Assembly (NCBI GenBank): GCA_016706275.1 | Contig: JADJJY010000001.1 | Coordinates: forward strand, 1,178,001 to 1,242,000 | From: Chloracidobacterium sp. | GTDB lineage: Bacteria > Acidobacteriota > Blastocatellia > Pyrinomonadales > Pyrinomonadaceae | Length of the DNA stretch: 64,000 nucleotides | Reading direction: 5' to 3' | Part shown: positions 53,978 through 61,392 of the stretch, piece by piece | Position numbering within the stretch: position 1 is the stretch's first letter | Layout: every line of letters begins with the position of its first letter | Translations under genes and position numbers: made by a program | Notes under the pieces: generated by a model | Database searches by the model: none | Told to the model about the DNA's origin: nothing | The model's input: only the letters and a program-made list of their open reading frames with translations

Positions 53978-54454
53978 CTAGCTATTGATTTTTTTGTATT
54001 CGGCCTGATGGTAGATGAGCGGTGTGCCTTGCCCAGTGGTTACGTGCTCGACCTTGCCGACAAAGATGGTGTGATCGCCACCGTCATATGCGTGTTGCAG
54101 ACGGCATTCGATGCTTGCGAGAGCGTCTATCAGGACCGGAACCCCATCGATACCTGGGCGAAACGAGAGGGTGTCAAACTTATCCACCGCCGGCGCGGCA
54201 AACTGCTCTGAGATGTGTTGATGGGACGCCTTAAGTACATTGACCACAAAAACTCCGGATTCGCTGAAAGCGTCGTGGCTGGCGGTCGTTTTTTCGATAC
54301 AGATCAAAACCAGCGGCGGAGTGAGTGAAACCGAGCAAAACGCCGAGACAGTGATACCATGCGGGCGGCCGTCGGCGTCTTTGGTCGTAACTACGGTGAC
54401 ACCGCTCGGAAAGCGGGAAAGAGCACTGCGAAAATCGTCGGCGGACACGGACAT
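53978..54454 (-). CDS. Flavin reductase family protein
   Basis: A 158-residue split-barrel flavoprotein (flavin-reductase-like domain). FRSALSRFPSGVTVVTTKDADGRPHGITVSAFCSVSLTPPLVL-type sequence (FPSGVTVVTT and GITVSAFCSVSLTPP) and FVVNVL are diagnostic, and GDHTIFVGKVEHV near the C-terminus completes the FMN site. It would reduce flavin with NAD(P)H for a monooxygenase partner, or serve as an FMN-dependent oxidoreductase; no partner is next to it. It is divergent from the polyprenyl synthase gene and sits upstream of the nrdJ regulatory region. Confidence 0.88.
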   Translation of the reverse strand: MSVSADDFRSALSRFPSGVTVVTTKDADGRPHGITVSAFCSVSLTPPLVLICIEKTTASHDAFSESGVFVVNVLKASHQHISEQFAAPAVDKFDTLSFRPGIDGVPVLIDALASIECRLQHAYDGGDHTIFVGKVEHVTTGQGTPLIYHQAEYKKINS

Positions 54455-54541
54455 ATAAAAGGCAATCTACATTATCAAACGGCAATTCGCAAAATCACCA
54501 CTTTTGATAAATGCTCACGAATACCTGATAATTTGCAGTCA

Positions 54542-55429
54542 ATGACGCTGATCGAAACATTTATGCTTGATGTGAGCGCCGTTGTGGACAAAGCTCTCGA
54601 CGAACTGTTGCCCGTGGCGGACATCGAGCCTGAGCGTCTGCACGCGGCGATGCGCTGGAGCATGTTTGCGGGCGGCAAGCGGATACGTCCGGGCGTGATG
54701 TTTGCGGCGGGGAGAACGTTTGGAGCAGATGAAAAGCTGCTTGTGCGCACCGCAGCGGCGATCGAGATGATCCACACGTTTTCGCTGATCCATGACGATC
54801 TGCCGGCGATGGATGATGACGATCTGCGTCGCGGACGCGAGACGTGTCATAAAAAATTTGACGAGGCGACGGCGATACTCGCGGGCGATGCACTGCTGGC
54901 AATGGCGTTTGAGGTTGTCGCGGGTGACGAAAGCCTTTCTCCGGAGCTCAGGCTAAAACTAGTCGCTAAAATCGCGAATGCATCAGGCACGCCAAATGGT
55001 ATGGTTGCCGGACAGCAGCTCGATCTCGAAGCCGAGGGGCAAACGATCACCATCGACGAACTTGAAAATATCCACGCCCGCAAGACGGGAGCACTCATCT
55101 CGATCTCGGCGATTGCCGGTGCGATGATCGCCGGGGCGGCCGATGCCGAGGTTGCGGCTGTCGAGCTTTATGCGTCAAAGATAGGGCTGTTATTTCAGAT
55201 AACCGACGACCTGCTCGATGTAACGCAGCCGACTGAGACGCTAGGAAAAACGGCGGGCAAAGATGCGATGGCTGAAAAGGCGACTTATCCGGGGCATTTT
55301 GGCATCGACGCTACGCGCGAGATGGCTGATAAGGTTCGCTGCGAAGCAGCCGCTGCATTAGATTCTATTGATCGCGATACCGGATTGCTGCTCGAATTTG
55401 CCGCCCTGATCGCGGATCGCAGTAAGTGA
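54542..55429 (+). CDS. ispA: Short-chain polyprenyl diphosphate synthase (farnesyl/geranylgeranyl type)
   Basis: A 295-residue trans-prenyltransferase condensing IPP with allylic diphosphates. The first aspartate-rich motif is IHDDLPAMDDDDLRRGR (about residue 80); the second is QITDDLLDVTQ (about 220). GGKRIRPGVM and LAGDALLAMAFE are typical. The residues before the first motif (IHTFSLIHDD) and the length suit FPP synthase (IspA), but GGPP synthase cannot be excluded. The ATG at 54542 (MTLIETFMLD) is chosen; a longer frame to 54359 has no family similarity. It may support undecaprenyl and quinone synthesis. Confidence 0.9.
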   Translation: MTLIETFMLDVSAVVDKALDELLPVADIEPERLHAAMRWSMFAGGKRIRPGVMFAAGRTFGADEKLLVRTAAAIEMIHTFSLIHDDLPAMDDDDLRRGRETCHKKFDEATAILAGDALLAMAFEVVAGDESLSPELRLKLVAKIANASGTPNGMVAGQQLDLEAEGQTITIDELENIHARKTGALISISAIAGAMIAGAADAEVAAVELYASKIGLLFQITDDLLDVTQPTETLGKTAGKDAMAEKATYPGHFGIDATREMADKVRCEAAAALDSIDRDTGLLLEFAALIADRSK

Positions 55430-55487
55430 ACCAAAGAATATTGACGGAATCCCGACGTCATTCGCCGTTTTTTAGCTCCTTGGCAAC

Positions 55488-56084
55488 ATGAGCGAGATCT
55501 CACAAAAAACATCCAATTCTCTGACAAAAGCGATCGCTCTCGCGGTGGCGTTTTTATTCCTGTACGCGACTGTGCTTGCCAAACTCGGACGCGACTGGTG
55601 GTCGGATGAGAATTATTCGCACGGGCTGCTCGTGCCGTTTGTCATCGCTCTGATCGTTTGGCGCGAATGGGACGGTCTCAAAAAATCGGTCACAGATCCG
55701 GCAAAATTGGTCGGAATATCTGCGATAGTTCTCGCGATATTGATGCTGTTTGGCGGTGTGCTTGGAGCCGAGCTGTTTACACAGCGTGTCTCAATGGTGC
55801 TGATGGCGGGTGGCGTGATCGTTTATTTTTTTGGGCTTAGGATCATCAATTTGCTTGCCGTTCCATTCGTCCTGTTGGCGCTCGCGATCCCGATACCGCA
55901 GATCATCTTTAACCGCATCGCGATGCCTTTGCAGACCTACGCGTCGCAGATGGCGGTGTGGGGGATCCGCTTGTTCAGCGTCCCGACAGTGCGAAAGGGT
56001 AACGTCATCGACATCCTCCCGCGAGGGTCGACACAGACGATCTCACTCGAGGTGGTCGAGGCGTGCAGCGGCATCCGAGCCTGA
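55488..56084 (+). CDS. Exosortase (XrtA-like), N-terminal part of a frameshifted exosortase-EpsI fusion
   Basis: This frame encodes most of an eight-helix membrane cysteine protease/transpeptidase that processes PEP-CTERM-type sorting signals. [19 protein letters not shown] (about residue 40), [16 protein letters not shown], and [10 protein letters not shown] with the catalytic Cys (about 194) are visible. The frame stops right after CSGIRA, but the next frame carries on as [18 protein letters not shown]. One added base near 56075-56080 restores a continuous protein. The truncated 198-residue product alone would lack the catalytic Arg and His. Confidence 0.85.
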   Translation: MSEISQKTSNSLTKAIALAVAFLFLYATVLAKLGRDWWSDENYSHGLLVPFVIALIVWREWDGLKKSVTDPAKLVGISAIVLAILMLFGGVLGAELFTQRVSMVLMAGGVIVYFFGLRIINLLAVPFVLLALAIPIPQIIFNRIAMPLQTYASQMAVWGIRLFSVPTVRKGNVIDILPRGSTQTISLEVVEACSGIRA

Positions 56085-57082
56085 TGACGCTCGTCACGTT
56101 GGCATTGATACTCGCGTATTTTACACGCCGCGACGAATCGGGCCGGATCGCAAATTTTTCGACCGCTGATTTTTGGCGGGCAGTGATCTTGATGGTCACC
56201 GCCGTGCCAATCGCCGTTTTGACCAACGCAGCCCGCGTCACCGGCACCGGCGTGATGACCTATTATTACGGCAAACAGGCAACCGAAGGCATGTGGCACG
56301 ATGCATCGCGTTGGCTGGTTTATTTGGTTGCTCTCGTGCTGCTGTTTGGCGTGAATCTGTTGCTAAAGAAGATCTTGCGCGGTAAAAGCTCTGAAATGGC
56401 GAAAGTGTCCGAGGCCGCACTCATCACTCATCACTCGTCACTCGTCACAAAGTCCGTTTTGCCTTTGATCGTCGTGCTAATTCTTAGCGGCGTTGCGATC
56501 AACTGGTTCGCAAATCGTGCGGAGATCGCGGTGCAGCGTACGTCGCTCGCCACATTCCCGCCTACGCTTGGCGAATGGAAACAAAAGGGGAACGATATCA
56601 AATTTGAACCCGGCATCGAGAGCGTGCTCGGCACGACCGATTACACAATGCGCGAGTACACCGCCGCCGACGGCCGTATCGCTAATATTTACGTCGGCTA
56701 TTACGCGTCGCAGCGTGCGGGTGCGACCTATCACAGTCCGCAAAACTGTCTGCCCGGCGCCGGCTGGATGCTAAAAGAACCTCAATACATCACCGTCACC
56801 ACAGCCGACGGACGCACATTTACCGCCAATCGCTACATCATCGAGAACGGCGTCTATAAAGAGGTAATGATCTATTGGTATCAGGGCCGCGGCCATATCG
56901 AGGCCAGCGAGTACCGCGACAAGATCAACACCGTCCTCGACAGCGTCACCCGCCGCCGCACCGACGGAGCGATGGTCCGCGTCATGACATCAGTCGGCAG
57001 CGATGAAGCCGCCTCGCTCGCCGCCGCCTCCGACCTCGCCGCCCGTCTTGCAGAACAACTCCCGCCATACGTGCCGGAATAG
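56063..57082 (+). CDS. Exosortase C-terminal part fused to EpsI domain
   Basis: From the frameshift onward this frame (339 residues from an internal ATG) supplies the exosortase's remaining catalytic residues: Arg in [12 protein letters not shown] and His in [12 protein letters not shown]. After a linker encoded in part by heptamer repeats ([13 protein letters not shown]), residues about 140-330 form an EpsI/PEP-CTERM-accessory domain: [31 protein letters not shown], and [23 protein letters not shown] sequence. EpsI is normally separate or fused in this order in XrtA systems of exopolysaccharide producers. Confidence 0.85.
   Translation: MQRHPSLMTLVTLALILAYFTRRDESGRIANFSTADFWRAVILMVTAVPIAVLTNAARVTGTGVMTYYYGKQATEGMWHDASRWLVYLVALVLLFGVNLLLKKILRGKSSEMAKVSEAALITHHSSLVTKSVLPLIVVLILSGVAINWFANRAEIAVQRTSLATFPPTLGEWKQKGNDIKFEPGIESVLGTTDYTMREYTAADGRIANIYVGYYASQRAGATYHSPQNCLPGAGWMLKEPQYITVTTADGRTFTANRYIIENGVYKEVMIYWYQGRGHIEASEYRDKINTVLDSVTRRRTDGAMVRVMTSVGSDEAASLAAASDLAARLAEQLPPYVPE
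56420..56447. repeat. Heptamer repeat in the exosortase-EpsI linker
   Basis: Four consecutive 7-base units CTCATCA, CTCATCA, CTCGTCA, CTCGTCA, in frame, encoding LITHHSSLV. The sequence type resembles the xdhA heptamers though the words differ. Confidence 0.7.
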
Positions 57083-57108
57083 TTTGGCTCGTGAGTAAAA
57101 AATTGGTT

Positions 57109-58002
57109 CTACTGCCGATAGAGAATACTGACGTCACAACTCGTCAGGGTCAGTGATCTGCCAGTTTTATCGATCGAAATTTTCACGTCTCGTTCGCCTT
57201 TTGGACAAGCTGTCTTACCCAGTGAGATATCGCGGGAGTCTATTTTGACCACTTGCGTCAGAGTACTAAACTGTTCGCCCAAGGCAGTCTCGGGCCCAAA
57301 GATATGCCCTCCGTTTGCATTCACCGCGTCATGCCCAAAGGCGAGTTCGCCGCCTCGGATCTTAACCTTTGCTCGTCGCCGGTAGTCACCGCCAAATGCC
57401 TCCCACGACTCGACAAACACCGCACCGTCTAAACTGCGAAGAAAGTCCGTCAGCTCTTTCTTTGCATTTTCCTGGTCCCTTGCGGCTTTAGCCTCCGGTG
57501 AGTTGGCCTTGTCCGAAACTGCTTTCTTATCACGTAGCTCCTCAAGGGCGTAGATATGATCCTGAGCCTCGCGGGCGTCCGCTGCGGACGGCGATGTCAT
57601 CAGGAAGAATTTGAGCGATTGGATCGCGGCGTCGAAATCCTGATGCAGCTCCTGGCCCTTTGCGAGATTAAAATAAGCGTCCGCCCACCACGGGGCCAAC
57701 AGCAACGCTTCTTGATAGAGCTTGATCGCTCCGGCATAGTCGTCCGGCGACGAAGCATTTTTAATGGCCGTATTCCCGCGAATAAATGGCCGCCTGGCGT
57801 CCTCGGGAATTTCAGGAGCCGGTTTCGTTGCTACTGCGAGCTTGATGATCTTTTCCCGCAGGGCGTTATCCGCTGGCGCTTTTTGCAGTGCCGCGACCAT
57901 CTGCTGGAGTTGTTCAGGTGGGGTCTGCGCCGACAGAATTGCCGTGAACGCAAAGAGCAAGACCGCCGCCGTTAAATAGAATATTACTGATCTGATATTC
58001 AT
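57109..58002 (-). CDS. Secreted TPR-like protein, tandem paralogue 3
   Basis: A 297-residue exported protein (signal SVIFYLTAAVLLFAFTAILSAQ). It shows a conserved N-terminal block PPEQLQQMVAALQKAPADNALREKIIKLA, a TPR-like centre (AIKLYQEALLLAPWWADAYFNLAKGQ) and a C-terminal domain starting LDGAVFVESWEAFG and ending SILYRQ. The same three-part plan occurs in the two genes upstream. Family function unknown. It is the last gene of a five-gene minus-strand run, 14 bp after its neighbour. Confidence 0.75.
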   Translation of the reverse strand: MNIRSVIFYLTAAVLLFAFTAILSAQTPPEQLQQMVAALQKAPADNALREKIIKLAVATKPAPEIPEDARRPFIRGNTAIKNASSPDDYAGAIKLYQEALLLAPWWADAYFNLAKGQELHQDFDAAIQSLKFFLMTSPSAADAREAQDHIYALEELRDKKAVSDKANSPEAKAARDQENAKKELTDFLRSLDGAVFVESWEAFGGDYRRRAKVKIRGGELAFGHDAVNANGGHIFGPETALGEQFSTLTQVVKIDSRDISLGKTACPKGERDVKISIDKTGRSLTLTSCDVSILYRQ

Positions 58003-58016
58003 GTTCTACACCTCGC

Positions 58017-58898
58017 TCATTGCCGTCGCAGAATGTCCGTCTCAAAACACCAGATAATCGTGACCGTAGCGAGATCGAGGTCTATCTTGACTCGCTTTTC
58101 GTAGGGAGCTTCGCGACCCGCAACTAAGCATGAGTGCTCTCTGGGCGATTTTAGTTCCAACGAGTCAATTCGAAATATTTCTTTCGCAATATATTGGCTA
58201 AACCACTCGCCAAAAATGAGCTCAGGTTCTATTAGACCGTCGCTTCCATTTCGCAACTCAGACCCGATAACAATCTCCTGCCCGACAATTTTCGCCTTTG
58301 GTCGCCAGCGATGCCCGTTCGCAAATGTCTTGTATGCGCCGACAAACACGGCACCATCAAAAGCCTTCAGCTTTTCTACGAGTTCTTTCTTCTCTCGCTC
58401 AGCTTTTGCCGCCGGGGACGATTTTTCGATGCCATAATCCAAACCGGCGATGCGGCGTTTGAGGTCAGTTATATCGTTTGCGTCGGTGAGCGAAACCAAA
58501 TAGAACCCACAGTTTCTTTTAGCGTCCGTGTATTTGTTTGCCTTTTCATAGATGGTGCAGAGATCTGAGTAATATCCCGCCACCCATGGGGCGGAGGAGA
58601 CTGCCTTTTCATATTCCTCGGCCGCACTAACAAAATCCGCTTCAGACTTGGCGTTCTTAAACGCAAACTGCGCCCTGCCCTCGTACTTGATCGCCTCATC
58701 GGGAACCGCTGGGGTCGGTTTCATCGTGGCAGCAAGCTTGATGATCTTTTCACGCAGGGCGATGTCGGCTGGCGTTTTTTGCAGCTGCGCGACCATTTGG
58801 GTCAGTTGCTCCTGGGAGGTCTGAGCCTGAGTATTTGTCGTGAAGCCACAGATGCAAATGGCTGTAAAAATAACAATAGCGATTGAAATAAACTTCAT
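58017..58898 (-). CDS. Secreted TPR-like protein, tandem paralogue 2
   Basis: A 293-residue paralogue of its neighbours: signal (ISIAIVIFTAICICGF), TSQEQLTQMVAQLQKTPADIALREKIIKLAA block, a TPR-like EYEKAVSSAPWVAGYYSDL unit, then LKAFDGAVFVGAYKTFANG and a beta-rich tail ending DILRRQ. The ATG at 58898 (MKFISIAI) with GGAG spacing is preferred over one 18 bases upstream. It follows paralogue 1 by 14 bp. Confidence 0.75.
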   Translation of the reverse strand: MKFISIAIVIFTAICICGFTTNTQAQTSQEQLTQMVAQLQKTPADIALREKIIKLAATMKPTPAVPDEAIKYEGRAQFAFKNAKSEADFVSAAEEYEKAVSSAPWVAGYYSDLCTIYEKANKYTDAKRNCGFYLVSLTDANDITDLKRRIAGLDYGIEKSSPAAKAEREKKELVEKLKAFDGAVFVGAYKTFANGHRWRPKAKIVGQEIVIGSELRNGSDGLIEPELIFGEWFSQYIAKEIFRIDSLELKSPREHSCLVAGREAPYEKRVKIDLDLATVTIIWCFETDILRRQ

Positions 58899-58912
58899 GT
58901 TCGTCTCCAGTA

Positions 58913-59881
58913 TCATTGTCGTTTCATGACGTACGTATCATCGCAAACTACAACAGTTATGGCGGGGAGTTCGAGATCGATCTTTATAGTTCGGGGTATT
59001 TCAACGGTCTGCCTTCCATTCCAACAGCCCGCCGGCTTGGTCATTATCATGTCAAGCGAGTTAATGTCATAAACTTTGGCGTCGTGGTTACTCGCGTAAC
59101 TAAACTGTTCGCCGTAGATCCGCTCAGGGTCAGAGATACTGCCGCTCTCTTCGATCCGCTCGACACCGACGACCATCTGTTGCCCTACTATTTTTGATTT
59201 CCAACGGAATCGAGAACCATTCGAATAAACTTTCCACGGTGCTACGAATACGACGCCATCAAGAGCTTTGATCATTTCGGCAAGTTTTTGTTTCTCCCGC
59301 TCGGCTTGGACAGCAGGGGCGGCTATTTCTTGGGCGGCTTCGATCTCGGCTCGGAGGGCGTTGGCGTCGCGGCGGTCTTTTTCGTTTGCGGTGAGGAGTT
59401 TGGCGAGCGAAAGCGCATACAAGGCATCCTTGAATTGTCCCGCCGACTTGTACGCGACGGCGAGGTTGAAATGGTAATCGAAAACCCACGGAGCCCCGTT
59501 TACCGCTTCTTGAAACTGACTCGCAGCCTTTAAGAAATCAAGCGGCGTTTTAGCGAGCTTTACAAAAGCTGCTCCTTTTTGTGCATGAAAATCGGCGTCC
59601 TCCGATGGCACAGGCGGCGATGTCATTTTGGCGAGAGTCGTTCCCATCTTACCCGCGAGCCGTTCATGGGCAGAGCGAAGATCAGCATCGGCCTCGTTAC
59701 GCCCGATAAACCATCCAAGCCAGGCGGTTTTGTACTGATCGATCGCCGCAGCATATTTTCCGGCCGCAGCATTTTCGTCACCCGATTGCTCAGGAGTAGT
59801 TGGCTTGATCGCCGCTATCTGTCCTGAGACGGGAGCCAGAAAGCAAAAAGCAAATATAATGGTCAAAAGCGTATTTTTCAT
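58913..59881 (-). CDS. Secreted TPR-like protein, tandem paralogue 1
   Basis: A 322-residue member of the tandem family: signal (LLTIIFAFCFLAPVSGQ), a first TPR-like unit (AAGKYAAAIDQYKTAWLGWF), FQEAVNGAPWVFDYHFNLAVAYKSAGQF as the central repeat, then MIKALDGVVFVAPWKVYSNG and a C-terminal beta domain ending TYVMKRQ. All three paralogues end in RQ before the stop. No known family. Confidence 0.75.
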   Translation of the reverse strand: MKNTLLTIIFAFCFLAPVSGQIAAIKPTTPEQSGDENAAAGKYAAAIDQYKTAWLGWFIGRNEADADLRSAHERLAGKMGTTLAKMTSPPVPSEDADFHAQKGAAFVKLAKTPLDFLKAASQFQEAVNGAPWVFDYHFNLAVAYKSAGQFKDALYALSLAKLLTANEKDRRDANALRAEIEAAQEIAAPAVQAEREKQKLAEMIKALDGVVFVAPWKVYSNGSRFRWKSKIVGQQMVVGVERIEESGSISDPERIYGEQFSYASNHDAKVYDINSLDMIMTKPAGCWNGRQTVEIPRTIKIDLELPAITVVVCDDTYVMKRQ

Positions 59882-59889
59882 CGATACGT

Positions 59890-60021
59890 TTATCCTCGAA
59901 CCGCCGAAACGACGGTAACTTTAAGCTTTGGCGGGGGTGGGCTCAGCATTTTCTTTAGGTTGAGCAGAAAAGTCTCAATGGTTGAAGGCTGCGGTTTTGT
60001 TGGTTTAATATTGACCCGCAT
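59890..60021 (-). CDS. Possible 43-residue protein in the tandem-paralogue operon
   Basis: A short frame from ATG 60021 to TAA 59890 reading MRVNIKPTKPQPSTIETFLL and then NLKKMLSPPPPKLKVTVVSAVRG. It lies 2 bp after the stop of the upstream gene and 8 bp before paralogue 1, with GGAG nine bases ahead of the ATG. It is basic, Pro-rich and unrecognised. The spacing supports translation; composition does not decide it. Confidence 0.4.
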   Translation of the reverse strand: MRVNIKPTKPQPSTIETFLLNLKKMLSPPPPKLKVTVVSAVRG

Positions 60022-60023
60022 CT

Positions 60024-60833
60024 TTAGCTCCGGGTGGCGAGGACGTATTCCAGATAAAACTCATTCATGCCGCTTTCCATCGTGTCCTTAAATATCTTTT
60101 CCTGATCCGCGGGCGTCGTCTCGGCAGGCACGGGCGCGGGCGTGTCCTTTTTCTCGACCATATAGTCGGCAAGTGCGGCCAGACGTTGGATGCCAAGGTC
60201 CTTTGGCTCTCGATTCTGAGCGTCCTGAAACCATGCCCGCGCGACTTTCCAGTCATGGTTCATAACCGCCTGTAATCCTTTGCGGATCCGCTCCGAGACT
60301 TCGGGTGGCGCCATTGGAAAGGAATTTGCGACGGTCGTTTCTAGAAATTTTGGAACGACCGGCTCGGGAGCTGCGGCTGGGGTTTGTTTGCCGTCGCGGA
60401 GACCGGACGATGTCGAGCTGCCCTTAAGCCCCGGGTCACCCGTTCCGTTTATGTCACGGAGCGTTGTGGCGCCGCCGCTGCCCTTTATCGTCTGAAGGGC
60501 CTCGTCACGAGATTTTTCAAAGGCCTTTTGTCTTTCCGCAGCTTCTTTCTTGGCTTTGGCTTCGTCGGCGAGCCGTTTGTCCTCAGCCTCACGGGCTAGG
60601 CGGTCACGTTCAGCTTTTTCAGCGGCAGAATTATCCACGGTAGGCGTCGTTGGTGTGTTAGTTTGGCCGCCTGTCGGACAGGGAACTTGACGCATTTTTC
60701 CACCATCGTTCGCATAACAGGTCGTTTCACCCATCGGCACGCCTTGGGCGCTTACGCTTAGCGCTTGAACGCTGATCAGCGCCAGAAAAATACCGCTTGT
60801 AAACAAAACGGAACGGTTGGTTCGATTCATCAT
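60024..60833 (-). CDS. Hypothetical secreted coiled-coil protein
   Basis: A protein of 269 residues, first in the minus-strand run. Signal peptide SVLFTSGIFLALISVQALSVSA, then a short CYANDGGKMRQVPCPTGG segment with two Cys. Residues about 70-120 are an Ala/Glu/Lys coiled coil (AEKAERDRLAREAEDKRLAD). A C-terminal helical domain contains LQAVMNHDWKVARAWFQDAQNREP and DYMVEKKDTP. The ATG at 60833, with GAGGAGAAAG before it, is used. No family recognised; the DUF4124-like Cys segment at the N-terminus is only suggestive. Confidence 0.65.
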   Translation of the reverse strand: MMNRTNRSVLFTSGIFLALISVQALSVSAQGVPMGETTCYANDGGKMRQVPCPTGGQTNTPTTPTVDNSAAEKAERDRLAREAEDKRLADEAKAKKEAAERQKAFEKSRDEALQTIKGSGGATTLRDINGTGDPGLKGSSTSSGLRDGKQTPAAAPEPVVPKFLETTVANSFPMAPPEVSERIRKGLQAVMNHDWKVARAWFQDAQNREPKDLGIQRLAALADYMVEKKDTPAPVPAETTPADQEKIFKDTMESGMNEFYLEYVLATRS

Positions 60834-61392
60834 CTTTCTCCTCACCGATCTCTAAATCGGTCAAACGCCGGTTTGGTCACATCCGGGGGAGGTCTACGGC
60901 GAATAAATATTTACCTAATATCTACGCCCAAAATTGGGTTAAGTCAAGCAATTTTATCTGTTGTCGGGAGGGTGTACGAGAGGCTTCAGTCTAATACAGG
61001 GTCTCATATTTTGGTCCACTATGGTCCACCTTGGTCCACCTGGTCCGGACCGGACCAGAGCTTCAATATTTTTGAATATCTCGCTGAATTCGAACTTTTT
61101 CTGAATAGAGAGAGTCGCGACACGGCAAGTCGAACGGACTCTTGGTGTTGCCCCTCCTAAGCCCTCACAAAATTTCCCAACTTTTTTCTGAAATCACCCC
61201 TTGATTGAGCGTTTTTCACTAATGCTGCTAAGAACGCAGCGATTGTCTCAATTCATTTGAGATTGCAGTTTTCCGGCTGATCCGACGCTGATAACCAACG
61301 GATCGACAGACGCCCGATATTGATATTCATTAGGTTCGACGCCCCGGCCTGATGATAAACATCGACATCGCAAGCGAACAATTAAATACGAT
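60834..61392. other. Long divergent intergenic region before prsT
   Basis: A 559-bp region between the minus-strand operon and prsT. It holds the GGTCC repeat cluster at 61012-61057 and an imperfect stem GCTGC-taagaac-GCAGC near 61230. I searched by eye for a sigma54 -24/-12 element (GG-N10-GC), expected in some PrsK/PrsR-controlled loci, and found none convincing. Short frames here look non-coding. Confidence 0.5.
61012..61057. repeat. Tandem GGTCC direct repeats ending in a palindrome
   Basis: TTGGTCCACT, ATGGTCCACC, TTGGTCCACC and TGGTCC start 10, 10 and 9 bp apart, close to one helical turn, and lead into GGTCCGGACCGGACCA, which contains the palindrome GGTCCGGACC. Spacing suits cooperative protein binding on one DNA face. 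Confidence 0.6.

Noticed and set aside
60765..61160. A 131-codon plus-strand frame in the long intergenic region
   Set aside because: It starts antisense inside the coiled-coil protein gene, reads the GGTCC repeats as protein and has no ribosome site.
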